From the IMG/VR virus record IMGVR_UViG_3300017717_002521, positions 1-64,000 of that record: a DNA stretch of 64,000 bases; one strand, 5' to 3'. Position numbers and translations under genes: made by a program. The notes under the pieces were generated by a model. That model was not told the DNA's origin, ran no database searches, and saw only the letters and a list, made by a program, of their open reading frames with translations. The DNA comes from a virus. Below are positions 1 through 8,613 of this stretch, in pieces; position 1 is the first letter of the stretch; each line of letters begins with the position of its first letter.

Positions 1-1599
1 GATAAAACGTTGGGTATTGGGGGTGCTGGAAGTAAAAAATCTGGAGTACCTGGAGTTACGTTGAGCAATAAAGATGTCGAAGTATTTACTACCAGAAATC
101 TTCAAGTATTTGCAATGAATAAAGAAGATTTGGAAAAAGGTGATTTTGATAAAGCAGTATTCGTATCAAATGAAGTACCAATAGAAGAAGATTCTGAACC
201 AGTAATAGTAAGATTCAGACCAAGACCACTTTTAGAAGATTATAAAAGAGGAACTATCGATAGATATTTTTTATTTGATATTAGAAATAGTGAAATAATA
301 GAAGTAAGCCAGGATGATTATGTAGAATTTAGATCTTTAAGATATAAAAGATCATTCGTTATTTCATGGTATATTTTCGGTAAAGCAGATGATTTTCAAA
401 TAAAAAAATATATCTACCCTGGAGTTAGAAATAACAACATAGATGTACTAGCTCAAGCTGAATCTACCATACCCGGTATAAGTGATTATTTAGAAGATAA
501 AATAGAATATCTTTTAGAAAGCTTAGACGATTACTCAGGAGATCCTGAGATAGTAAATTTACCTGAACCTGAAGAAGATTTAAATGATAAAGCTGAGGAA
601 ATAGAAGATTTAGGATTTGGTTCTAACACATTAGAATTACCTCAACTTCCTAAATTAGATTTAGATTTTGCAGATGATTTAGCTGGGGACTTTACAGCTG
701 CTGATGAAATACTGGGCAACGTATCAGCATCTATAGAAGATCTGCTTGCTGAACAAGATCAGGTAACTGCTGAACAAGAATCTTTAAAGAATGAAGAAGA
801 AGGTAGACTAAGGAAAATTGAAGAAGATCAGGAACAGCAAAAACGCAAAAATGCATTTAATGAGATACTTAATGATATGTCCGGTCAAGAAGGCAAATGG
901 GTTCAAAATATTGTAGAAATGAGCTCAGGTGCTAAAAATAAAAGGAAAAAAAGAAGATTAGATCAAAGAAGAGATGAAGAAAAAGCAGTTCTTTTATTTA
1001 GAAGTTTATTTCATCAATTTAAATGGAAAAACGATAAAGATGAACCATACAAATTTACTCCTAAAGAAATGGTAGGATGGGTTAATGATTCTAAGTTGAA
1101 TACTCGAATGAGATTAAGATTAACATCCAAAGCACTGTATGCTCAATGGACTAGAGATAATAAAACTTATTCAGGTAGAACGACTCTTAAAAGAATAACT
1201 CAAGCTAATATACAAAGAGAACTCGATATACCTGATCCTTCAAATAACTACGATGCTATAGAACTATCTGGTAGTGAACGTAGAGCTGCTTTAGCTTTAT
1301 TAAGAGGTAGAGATAACAGAAAACCTGAATTAAGATCAATTATTATAAAAATATGGAAAGAACAAAAACTCGTTTATAGAGATAATGTAGGAACTTATCC
1401 CGAGGAAACCTCGGATATTAGAAACGATGTTTTAGATAGATTTAATGCTTATCGAAGACTTAATTCTTCAAATCAAACTGGTAGGTATAGTCAAAGAGCA
1501 GGAGCTGCTACTGCAGGAAGTCGAAACAATAGAGTTATAGAAGCTCCTCAATACAGAGATAATAGAGGAAATCGAAACAGAAACCTTAGAGCTACATAA
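1..1599 (+). CDS. Large hypothetical protein, possible virion component (5' end outside window)
   Basis: The frame is open to base 1 (Asp-Lys-Thr precede a TTG at 10), so the gene probably starts before the window. At least 529 residues are visible. The N-terminal 170 residues look folded and rich in beta-type sequence. Then come an acidic segment, a Gln/Glu-rich probable coiled coil (about residues 245-290), a strongly basic patch near 305-325, and an Arg/Asn-rich low-complexity tail. I do not recognise the family. It is the only gene here that might be structural, since the next gene starts the replication block with its own promoter. Function unknown. Confidence 0.6.
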   Translation, partial: DKTLGIGGAGSKKSGVPGVTLSNKDVEVFTTRNLQVFAMNKEDLEKGDFDKAVFVSNEVPIEEDSEPVIVRFRPRPLLEDYKRGTIDRYFLFDIRNSEIIEVSQDDYVEFRSLRYKRSFVISWYIFGKADDFQIKKYIYPGVRNNNIDVLAQAESTIPGISDYLEDKIEYLLESLDDYSGDPEIVNLPEPEEDLNDKAEEIEDLGFGSNTLELPQLPKLDLDFADDLAGDFTAADEILGNVSASIEDLLAEQDQVTAEQESLKNEEEGRLRKIEEDQEQQKRKNAFNEILNDMSGQEGKWVQNIVEMSSGAKNKRKKRRLDQRRDEEKAVLLFRSLFHQFKWKNDKDEPYKFTPKEMVGWVNDSKLNTRMRLRLTSKALYAQWTRDNKTYSGRTTLKRITQANIQRELDIPDPSNNYDAIELSGSERRAALALLRGRDNRKPELRSIIIKIWKEQKLVYRDNVGTYPEETSDIRNDVLDRFNAYRRLNSSNQTGRYSQRAGAATAGSRNNRVIEAPQYRDNRGNRNRNLRAT

Positions 1600-1602
1600 A
1601 AG

Positions 1603-1633
1603 TTTGATAGCTATATAATTTTTCTTATATTAT
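1603..1633 (+). promoter_or_regulatory. Promoter, Bacteroidetes type (TTTG-N19-TATATTAT)
   Basis: TTTG at 1603-1606 and TATATTAT at 1626-1633 are separated by exactly 19 nt, ahead of the small polymerase gene. The layout matches the -33 TTTG / -7 TAnnTTTG promoter known from Bacteroidetes and recurs at many gene starts in this window. Confidence 0.7.
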
Positions 1634-1647
1634 AAAAAAGGTTATAA

Positions 1648-2973
1648 GTGTTTTATATAGTAGAGCAAGAAGAAAAATTAATTAGTCTAGAGAAACTAGC
1701 TAGATTAGGAGTTTATGTAGATATTATACCTACTAATAACTACTTTCACCCTAAACTTAGCTCTACTGTTGCAATCTACCTTAGACTTTTAGGTTCTGAC
1801 CATGGGTATATTATTCCTATTAATCATAGCGAAGGTTTAAACGTATCAAAAGATCGTGTCTATGCTATTTTAAAAAAAGCAAGTAAGCTATATACTTTAA
1901 ATAAAAAAGAACTACTCTACCACTTTAACTTACAGGATGCTATAGATATATCACTACTTTACTCTATGGTAAAATTTGATAGATTAGAATTTACCTCGGA
2001 AAGTAATGCTTTAAATTACTTTTATAGTAAATTTAAAAGTTTTGATAAAGTAAATCAGTTAATTCCAATTTCAAAACTTTATGAAATAAGTTCAAAAAAA
2101 TATGATCAAGTTAAAGAAGTTATAGGATACAGTATTCCAGAAGGATTTAATTTCTACAATAAAACCGCTACTAATGTATTTTACTTATTAGAGCAATCAG
2201 GTTTGGGAGTTTTCTACGATAACTATATTGAAATGTTCAATCCTAATAACCCTTTATACAACACTATAGATAATTCAGTATTAACTTTATACAATTTATA
2301 TAATGCTACCTCCAGACCAACTAATGCTTTTAATAGCGTTAATTTCGCTGCTATTCCTAAGTCTCAACAACATAGAAAAAGCTTCAGACCTCAAAACGAC
2401 TACTTTATTGAGTTTGATTTTGACGGTTATCACTTGCGTTTACTTTGTGATCAGATTGATTATGCGCTAACTAATGAGTCTGCTCATAAACAGTTAGCTA
2501 AACAGTACTTTAACAAAGAAGAAATTACAGAAGAAGAATATGATAAAGCAAAACAGATTAACTTTCATGCAATTTACGGAAAAATCCCGGAGAAATACGC
2601 TTTTCTCGAAGTGTTTACAAAAATCGATGAATTTATCAAAGGTCTATGGACCGAATACGAAACTAACGGAAGAGTCTTGGCGCCAATTAGTAATAAACCG
2701 TTCACTAAAGCGTTAAAAGACATGAATCCTCAAAAGTTAATGAACTATATCATGCAATCGTTAGAGACTTCAAGAAATATTCTTATATTAAAAGAAGTAC
2801 TAAGGTATCTACAGAATAAAAAGACTAATATAGTTTTATATACTTACGATGCGTTATTATTTGATTTTGATAAAGAAGACGGTAAAGAAACCTTGGAACA
2901 AATTAAAGAGATCTTAGAAGAAGATGGAAAATACCCAGTTAAATTTAAATACTCAAAAGATCTGTGTTTATAA
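1648..2973 (+). CDS. Compact family A DNA polymerase-like protein
   Basis: This 441-residue protein carries the palm and fingers motifs of family A polymerases in order. A TSRPTNAF segment near 221 matches the TGRLSS region. Motif A is DFDGYHLR at 257-264 (usual form DYSQIELR), motif B is KQINFHAIYG at 302-311, and motif C is TYDAL around D401 (usual form VHDEL). The motif A Glu is His and the motif C His-Asp-Glu is Tyr-Asp-Ala, so it is divergent, but the two metal-binding Asp remain. The first 200 residues show no clear exonuclease motifs. Start is GTG at 1648, just after a good promoter. A second, full-length family A polymerase lies at 41.6 kb, so this one probably has a special role (primase-associated, translesion or repair). 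Polymerase family fairly sure; role unknown. Confidence 0.75.
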   Translation: MFYIVEQEEKLISLEKLARLGVYVDIIPTNNYFHPKLSSTVAIYLRLLGSDHGYIIPINHSEGLNVSKDRVYAILKKASKLYTLNKKELLYHFNLQDAIDISLLYSMVKFDRLEFTSESNALNYFYSKFKSFDKVNQLIPISKLYEISSKKYDQVKEVIGYSIPEGFNFYNKTATNVFYLLEQSGLGVFYDNYIEMFNPNNPLYNTIDNSVLTLYNLYNATSRPTNAFNSVNFAAIPKSQQHRKSFRPQNDYFIEFDFDGYHLRLLCDQIDYALTNESAHKQLAKQYFNKEEITEEEYDKAKQINFHAIYGKIPEKYAFLEVFTKIDEFIKGLWTEYETNGRVLAPISNKPFTKALKDMNPQKLMNYIMQSLETSRNILILKEVLRYLQNKKTNIVLYTYDALLFDFDKEDGKETLEQIKEILEEDGKYPVKFKYSKDLCL

Positions 2974-2992
2974 ACAGTAAAGATATTTATAT

Positions 2993-3451
2993 ATGATACA
3001 AGAAGCTATCGTAAAAGGTTTCGATTATGATATCGATCCCATTTATTTAAATGAAGATATGAGCAATAAACTTTTCTGTACCTTTGCTACTCAAGATACT
3101 TTAGATTCAGTCCTTGAGCAAGTCAAAGAAAGGTATAAAATCATATATAACAAAATCTTTGTTCTTTATTCAAAAAGCCAAGATGAGTATATATGTACTT
3201 ATAATGTGGATTTCGGCAATGTAGGGTCTTTTTTAGAAAATACTATTTTAGTACACCGTAAAAAAGAATCAAATACTCTCTATACGATTAATGCACTTAA
3301 TACATTAATAAAAGAACTAAATGGAGGTGTTCTAGATACTTCTTATAGAATAAACTGGTTAGATTACCGCAACTGTATACTACTTACAAAAGGGCCAGAA
3401 CTTAAAAGAGTAAACACTAAACTTTACAAGATAATAGAGTTGGAGAACTAA
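2993..3451 (+). CDS. Hypothetical protein in replication operon
   Basis: A 152-residue soluble mixed alpha/beta protein with no motif I recognise. It sits between the compact polymerase and the SSB gene, and its 3' end overlaps the -33 element of the SSB promoter. Position suggests a replication or regulatory role, which is inference only. Confidence 0.6.
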   Translation: MIQEAIVKGFDYDIDPIYLNEDMSNKLFCTFATQDTLDSVLEQVKERYKIIYNKIFVLYSKSQDEYICTYNVDFGNVGSFLENTILVHRKKESNTLYTINALNTLIKELNGGVLDTSYRINWLDYRNCILLTKGPELKRVNTKLYKIIELEN

Positions 3452-3470
3452 AAAATAGTTCTTATATTAT
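3440..3470 (+). promoter_or_regulatory. Promoter (TTGG-N19-TATATTAT) of SSB-UvsX-nuclease operon
   Basis: TTGG at 3440-3443 and TATATTAT at 3463-3470, 19 nt apart. The start codon of the SSB gene follows 27 nt after the -7 element. Confidence 0.7.
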
Positions 3471-3497
3471 AATAAACGTTATAAATAAATTAGTTAT

Positions 3498-4295
3498 ATG
3501 GATTTAAATGCTATACGCGCAAAGCTGGATACGTTAAATAATAGCGGCCAGCAAAGAGAGAAAACAGATTATTCAAAAATATTTTGGAAACCTGAACTAG
3601 GTAAGCAAACCGTACGTATCGTACCTTCTGCTTATGATCCTACTTTTCCGTTTAAGGAATTAAAATTTCACTACGGAGTAGGAAAGTACCCGATGGTAGC
3701 CTTATCAAACTTTGGTAAGCAAGACCCAATCGAAGAGTTCGTTAAAGAACTAAGAAAAACTAACGATAAAGATAATTGGTCTCTATCAGGTAAACTTAAC
3801 CCTAAAACCAGAGTTTTTGCTCCTGTTGTTGTAAGAGGAGAAGAAGATAAAGGTGTAAGACTATGGGGCTTTGGTATTACTATCTATAAAGCATTACTTG
3901 CTTTAGCAGAAGATGAAGATATCGGAGACTTCACAGACGTTATTAACGGATGGGATATGGTGGTAGAACAAGTACAAGGTAATCCTTACCCTGAGACTAC
4001 TGTTCGTATTAAACCTAAACAAACTCCTTTATCTGATAATAATGATTTAGTCGATACATGGATTAAGACTCAACCTAATCCTACTGAAGTTCATACTGAG
4101 TATGATTACGACTTTATTAAAAAACAACTACAAAGTTATTTAAACCCTGGAGCTGAGGAGACTAGTACTCCTACTGCAGGTGCTGAAACTAAGCCAGAAA
4201 GCACAAGTCCTCAAAAAACAGACTTTACTTTGGAAACAGCTACGGCTGGCAACCAAGACACAGTTAGTAAATTTGATGACTTATTTAATGAATAA
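3498..4295 (+). CDS. Single-stranded DNA-binding protein, T4 gp32-like
   Basis: Coats single-stranded DNA during replication and recombination. The 265-residue protein has the T4 gp32-type plan: a short N-terminal arm, a core with the segment FWKPELGKQTVRIVP (about residues 30-44) typical of phage gp32-like SSBs, then a flexible Thr/Pro/Ala-rich linker from about 215 and an acidic tail ending FDDLFNE for contacting partner proteins. It heads an operon with UvsX, whose start overlaps its stop (TAATG), as expected for partners in strand exchange. Clear zinc-binding cysteines are absent, unlike T4 gp32. Confidence 0.85.
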   Translation: MDLNAIRAKLDTLNNSGQQREKTDYSKIFWKPELGKQTVRIVPSAYDPTFPFKELKFHYGVGKYPMVALSNFGKQDPIEEFVKELRKTNDKDNWSLSGKLNPKTRVFAPVVVRGEEDKGVRLWGFGITIYKALLALAEDEDIGDFTDVINGWDMVVEQVQGNPYPETTVRIKPKQTPLSDNNDLVDTWIKTQPNPTEVHTEYDYDFIKKQLQSYLNPGAEETSTPTAGAETKPESTSPQKTDFTLETATAGNQDTVSKFDDLFNE

Positions 4296-5365
4296 TGGCG
4301 AAAAATAAAGAAGTACAACAAAAAGCGACCGCTGCTGTACGCAAGTCGTTTAATTTAGGTAATTTTAAGAAAAAGAAAGGTTTTGCTAATGCTTCTGTAA
4401 AGTTTAAGGAGCAAGGGTGGATACCACTCTCTAAAGCTTTTCAAGATATTACTTCCCTACCCGGTATTCCTACCGGTCATATCACTCTCTTGCGTGGACA
4501 TAGTGATACGGGCAAAACAACTGCCCTGATAGAAGCTGCGGTGAATGCTCAAAAACAGGGCATTCTCCCAGTCTTTATTGTTACTGAGATGAAATGGTCT
4601 TGGGAACATGCTAAAGAGATGGGTCTAGAGTTTAAGGAAGTAACTGATGCTAATGGTACTGTTATTGACTACGAAGGTCATTTCTTATACGCAGACAGAG
4701 GTCAACTTAATACTATTGAAGAGGTAGCGGTTTATATTGCCGATCTTATGGACGAACAAGCTAAAGGTAACTTACCTTACGATATGTGTTTCTTCTGGGA
4801 TAGTATCGGTTCAGTACCTTGTGATTTATCAGTACGTTCTAATAAGAATAACAACGAATGGAATGCAGGTGCTATGTCTACTCAGTTCGGTAATAATCTT
4901 AATCAGAAGATTCTATTATCTAGAAAAGAGAACTCACCCTATACTAATACGTTAGTAGCTATTAATAAAGTATGGACTATGAAACCTGAATCGCCTATGG
5001 GTCAACCTAAGCTTCAGAACAAAGGTGGAATGTCTATGTGGTATGATGCTACTTTAGTAGTTACTTTCGGTAACATAACTAATCCAGGTACATCTAAGAT
5101 TAAAGCTATTAAAGCTGGTATGCAGGTAGAGTTTGCTAAACGTACTAACGTTCAAGTAGAGAAGAATCATATCGGCGGAGTACAGTCAAGAGGTAGAATA
5201 GTAATGACACCTCATGGTTTTATAGCTGATGATAAGAGAGATATAGATAAATATAAAGATGCCCATAAAGATCACTGGTTAAAATTAGTTGGCTCAGTAG
5301 ACTTCGATTTAATTGAAGAAGGAGATTTAGAGGAAACCCCGATTACTCCTAATATTCTTGATTAA
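4295..5365 (+). CDS. uvsX: UvsX/RecA-like recombinase
   Basis: Strand-exchange ATPase for recombination-dependent replication and repair. The 356-residue protein has Walker A GHSDTGKT at 68-75, Walker B-like CFFWDSIG near 167-174, and the L2-region segment with INKVWTMKP. The N-terminal basic stretch (residues 5-30) is longer than usual. Its start overlaps the SSB stop and its stop overlaps the next nuclease start, so the three are one operon. Of the RecA superfamily it looks closest to phage UvsX. Confidence 0.88.
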   Translation: MAKNKEVQQKATAAVRKSFNLGNFKKKKGFANASVKFKEQGWIPLSKAFQDITSLPGIPTGHITLLRGHSDTGKTTALIEAAVNAQKQGILPVFIVTEMKWSWEHAKEMGLEFKEVTDANGTVIDYEGHFLYADRGQLNTIEEVAVYIADLMDEQAKGNLPYDMCFFWDSIGSVPCDLSVRSNKNNNEWNAGAMSTQFGNNLNQKILLSRKENSPYTNTLVAINKVWTMKPESPMGQPKLQNKGGMSMWYDATLVVTFGNITNPGTSKIKAIKAGMQVEFAKRTNVQVEKNHIGGVQSRGRIVMTPHGFIADDKRDIDKYKDAHKDHWLKLVGSVDFDLIEEGDLEETPITPNILD

Positions 5366-6378
5366 TGCCGTACGATAAAATTCTAAAGAATTTAAAGGAG
5401 ACCCCACCCCGAGCCCTTAATGATCATATTTTGATCGTTGATGCGATGAATACCTTAATAAGGTCTTTTTCACTGCTCAAAGCGATGAACCCATCAGGTG
5501 CCCATATAGGGGGCCTGGTAGGGTTTCTTCGTTCTTTAGGGTATATAACTCGGATATTTGATCCTACTAGGGTGGTTATAGTATGGGACGGTAAAGGAGG
5601 ATCTTCAAATAGAAAAAATATAGACCCTAACTATAAAGCACAGCGTGCTACTAGTAGAATTACCCATTGGGGGCTATATGATAATAAAGAAGAAGAAACC
5701 GAAGCTTTAATAGGACAATTATTTAGAACTCAAGACTACTTAGAATGCTTACCAGTACAACAATTGACTATGGAAAAGTTAGAAGCTGATGATATAATGG
5801 CTTATCTAGCTAAAAGAGCATCTAATGCGGGTAAAAAAGTTACTATAGTCTCTTCTGATAAAGATTTTTTACAGTTAGTAGATGACAATATAGAAATATA
5901 TGCTCCGGTCAAGAAAAAAACTTTTACAAAAAATAATATATTTGAAGAAATAAAAGTACTACCTACAAACTTCAACCTAGTAAAAGCATTACTAGGAGAT
6001 AATTCTGATAATTTACCAGGAGTCAAAGGATTAGGTATAAAAACTGTAGTAGCAGAGTTTCCTAAATTACTAACTGAAAAAACAGACTTAGATTATATAT
6101 TTAAAGTTGCAGAAGAAAAATTAGAAGGTAAAAAGATATTTGCAAAAATCATACACAGCTGGGATAGAGTAGAGACTAATTTTAAATTGATGGATCTACA
6201 TGATACTTCTTTAGATGATAAAGAAATAAAATATGTAGAAGATATTTTTAAAAGCAATATACCTAAATTACAGACAGGAGTATTTTTATCTCTATTAGAC
6301 CAAGATAAAATAGAAGGTATTACCAAAAATACAGAAGGTTGGTTAGAAAATTTTAGAGGGTTAACTACAGTAAAATGA
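5365..6378 (+). CDS. 5'-3' exonuclease / flap endonuclease (RNase H-type)
   Basis: Removes RNA primers and 5' flaps. The 337-residue protein shows the PIN/FEN order of acidic motifs: ILIVDAMN (about 23-30), VVIVWDGKGG (about 71-80), LEADDIMAY (about 138-146), VTIVSSDKDFLQL (about 158-170), then the helix-hairpin-helix segment GDNSDNLPGVKGLGIKT (about 211-227). It supplies the 5' nuclease domain that the main polymerase at 41.6 kb lacks, as in phages with a split PolA. Third gene of the SSB-UvsX operon. Confidence 0.88.
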   Translation: MPYDKILKNLKETPPRALNDHILIVDAMNTLIRSFSLLKAMNPSGAHIGGLVGFLRSLGYITRIFDPTRVVIVWDGKGGSSNRKNIDPNYKAQRATSRITHWGLYDNKEEETEALIGQLFRTQDYLECLPVQQLTMEKLEADDIMAYLAKRASNAGKKVTIVSSDKDFLQLVDDNIEIYAPVKKKTFTKNNIFEEIKVLPTNFNLVKALLGDNSDNLPGVKGLGIKTVVAEFPKLLTEKTDLDYIFKVAEEKLEGKKIFAKIIHSWDRVETNFKLMDLHDTSLDDKEIKYVEDIFKSNIPKLQTGVFLSLLDQDKIEGITKNTEGWLENFRGLTTVK

Positions 6379-6731
6379 ATTATAAGTCATTAATTTTAGG
6401 ATTGATATTATTTCTTGTGGCACAGTCACTTGCATGGTTTCAAACAAACGGTCAGTTTTTAAGTTCATGGGTAAAGGATCATCCTATACTTGTTTCAGGC
6501 CTTATGGGTATTCCCGTAGGAGCATCGTATATATTTGGTACTACTTATATTGTAGAATTTTTTAACGGACAACTATGGCCGTCTAGAATTATTGCTTTTG
6601 CTACCGGTATATTTAGTTTTTATATTCTGACTTTAATTTTTATGAAAGAAGGAATAAATATTAAAACTGGTACTATATTAGTTCTGGCATCAATGATTAT
6701 AATTTTACAGGTCTTTTGGAAGTATGAATAA
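6375..6731 (+). CDS. Small multi-pass membrane protein
   Basis: 118 residues with about four hydrophobic helices (near 5-22, 39-56, 70-88 and 98-115) and few charges. It overlaps the nuclease gene by 4 nt and the next gene by 8 nt, so it is translated with the replication operon. Proteins like this occur in many marine phages without known function. Not recognised further. Confidence 0.65.
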   Translation: MNYKSLILGLILFLVAQSLAWFQTNGQFLSSWVKDHPILVSGLMGIPVGASYIFGTTYIVEFFNGQLWPSRIIAFATGIFSFYILTLIFMKEGINIKTGTILVLASMIIILQVFWKYE

Positions 6732-7146
6732 AGCTATAATAGTTAGCGGATATTTTAACCCTCTGCATAAAGGTCATATTGAATTATTTGAAATATCTAA
6801 AGCTATAGGGGATATGCTTATAGTTATTGTAAACTCTGATTTACAGAGATTTTTAAAAGGAAGTAAGGAATTTCAGCTTGAACAAGAAAGGTTAGAAATA
6901 ATCAAAGCTATAAAATATGTAGACTGGGCTATGATTTCTATAGACAAAGACAAAACTCAGAATGAAAGCATTGAAGAGGTTTACGAAATTTATAAAGATA
7001 CTCATAAATTAGCATTTGCTAATGGAGGAGACCAAAATAATGATACTATCCCTGAGTCTAAAGTTTGTAGGAAATTAGGTATAGAATTAATAGAAGGTTT
7101 AGGAAATAAAATGCAATCAAGCAGTTGGTTATTAGATAAAAAATAA
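6724..7146 (+). CDS. Cytidylyltransferase-like nucleotidyltransferase
   Basis: Transfers a nucleotide from CTP or ATP to a phosphorylated sugar or alcohol. The 140-residue protein has the N-terminal signature GYFNPLHKGH (about 9-18, the HxGH motif), a FANGGDQ segment near 98-104, and a C-terminal SSSWLL, as in glycerol-3-phosphate cytidylyltransferase and the C-terminal domain of HldE. The substrate cannot be told from sequence. It may feed activated sugars to the glycosyltransferases further along, or serve nucleotide metabolism. Confidence 0.75.
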   Translation: MNKAIIVSGYFNPLHKGHIELFEISKAIGDMLIVIVNSDLQRFLKGSKEFQLEQERLEIIKAIKYVDWAMISIDKDKTQNESIEEVYEIYKDTHKLAFANGGDQNNDTIPESKVCRKLGIELIEGLGNKMQSSSWLLDKK

Positions 7147-7155
7147 TTATATTAT
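7125..7155 (+). promoter_or_regulatory. Promoter (TTGG-N19-TATATTAT) of helicase gene
   Basis: TTGG at 7125-7128 and TATATTAT at 7148-7155, 19 nt apart, inside and just after the end of the nucleotidyltransferase gene. The start codon follows 15 nt later. Confidence 0.7.
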
Positions 7156-7169
7156 AACAAAGGTTTTAA

Positions 7170-8507
7170 ATGACATTAAAGAGTTTACAGCAGTACGGCA
7201 AGGGGTTTCAATTAAAGGTTTTAGGATCGTTACTTACTGATAAAAAGTTTCTTCTAAACGTAAGAGACGTGTTACATGATCATTACTTCGACGCCGATTC
7301 TCATAAATGGATAATCAACCAGATTTGTGAATACTTTGACAAATACCACACTAACGTTACTATGGATGTTCTTAAAGTTGAACTTCAAAAGTTAGAAAAT
7401 GAAGTACTTCAAGTAGCTTTAAAAGAAGAGTTAAGAAACTCCTATCAAGCTACACAAGACGATTTAGAATATGTACAGGAAGAGTTTCAAACTTTCTGTA
7501 AGAATCAAGAAATGAAAAACGCTATACTTAACTCAGCCGATCTACTTAAAGAAGGAGACTTCGATGGTATTAGAAATCAGGTGGAAAAAGCTATGAAGGC
7601 AGGTATGGACAAAAATATGGGACATGAATATAATAAAGATATTGAAACTAGGTATAGAGTTAATTACCGTCCTACCATTCCTTCTCCTTGGCCTATTCTT
7701 AATGATGGTATTCAAGGTGGGTTCGGTCCTGGCGATCTGGGTATTGTTTTTGGTAACCCTGGTGGCGGTAAGTCATGGTGTATGGTTGCTATTGCTGCTC
7801 ATGCTGTCTCTCTTGGTTATAAAGTTAATTACTATACGCTCGAGCTCGGAGAGGACTATGTGGGTAAAAGATTTGACTGCTACTTTACAGGATACTCTAT
7901 TGATGAGGTTAATAAACACCGTAAGGAAGTCCAAACGTATGTAGATAATCTTAAAGGTAAATTAATAGTTAAAGAATACCCTCCTAAAGGAGCTACAGTT
8001 AATACTATTAAATCTCATATACAGAAATGTATGGATATGGAGCATAAACCTGATTTAGTAGTTATAGATTACGTAGATTATTTAAGGGCTCCTTCAAGAG
8101 GAAAAACTTTTGAAAGAAAAGACGAAATAGATGATGTGTTTATAGCTACTAAAGGATTAGCTAAAGAATTAAAAATACCAGTATTAACTCCTTCTCAGGT
8201 AAATAGAATGGGGGCTAGGGATAATGTTATTGAGGGGGATAAAGCAGCAGGTAGTTACGATAAAATGATGGTAGCAGATATTTGTTTATCTCTATCTCGT
8301 CAGAAGGAAGATAAAGTTCTTGGAACTGGAAGAGTACACGTTATGAAGAATCGTTACGGACAAGATGGAATGACTTATAACGTAAAAATGGATACTAATA
8401 ATGGACATATTGAATTCGATGGTAAGGCAGATCCTGCAGACTTATTAGAGGAAACTAATAAACCTAAGTTTAATTTGTCACGTGAAACTTTATCCAAATT
8501 AATATGA
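7170..8507 (+). CDS. Replicative DNA helicase, DnaB/T4 gp41-like
   Basis: Unwinds DNA ahead of the fork. The 445-residue protein has an N-terminal helical DnaB-type domain (about 1-120), then a RecA-like core with Walker A GNPGGGKS at 195-202, Walker B LVVIDYVDYL near 290-300, and SQVNRMGAR near 344-352 for the DnaB motif with Gln and Arg. Length is normal for gp41-like enzymes. No separate primase gene is recognisable in the window. Confidence 0.87.
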   Translation: MTLKSLQQYGKGFQLKVLGSLLTDKKFLLNVRDVLHDHYFDADSHKWIINQICEYFDKYHTNVTMDVLKVELQKLENEVLQVALKEELRNSYQATQDDLEYVQEEFQTFCKNQEMKNAILNSADLLKEGDFDGIRNQVEKAMKAGMDKNMGHEYNKDIETRYRVNYRPTIPSPWPILNDGIQGGFGPGDLGIVFGNPGGGKSWCMVAIAAHAVSLGYKVNYYTLELGEDYVGKRFDCYFTGYSIDEVNKHRKEVQTYVDNLKGKLIVKEYPPKGATVNTIKSHIQKCMDMEHKPDLVVIDYVDYLRAPSRGKTFERKDEIDDVFIATKGLAKELKIPVLTPSQVNRMGARDNVIEGDKAAGSYDKMMVADICLSLSRQKEDKVLGTGRVHVMKNRYGQDGMTYNVKMDTNNGHIEFDGKADPADLLEETNKPKFNLSRETLSKLI

Positions 8508-8513
8508 TTTTTT

Positions 8514-8544
8514 TCGGCTGAATGTTGAATATATATCATATTTA
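8514..8544 (+). promoter_or_regulatory. Possible weak promoter (TCGG-N19-CATATTTA) before nrdB
   Basis: A degenerate copy of the promoter with the same 19-nt spacing: TCGG at 8514-8517 and CATATTTA at 8537-8544. It would give an nrdB leader of about 60 nt holding the hairpin at 8551-8573. TTTG at 8579-8582 with a poor -7 box at 8602 is an alternative. Confidence 0.35.
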
Positions 8545-8550
8545 TTATCG

Positions 8551-8573
8551 GCCCGAAGGATACTATCCAACGG
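8551..8573 (+). promoter_or_regulatory. Leader hairpin upstream of nrdB
   Basis: CCCG and CGGG enclose GGAT-ACT-ATCC, giving a two-part hairpin with an A-A internal loop on each side, followed by TGTTTTTG. It could be a weak terminator after the helicase gene or a leader structure controlling nrdB. There is no direct evidence for either. Confidence 0.35.
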
Positions 8574-8613
8574 GTGTTTTTGTCTAAAATATTAAAATAT
8601 ATAAGTATATAAT

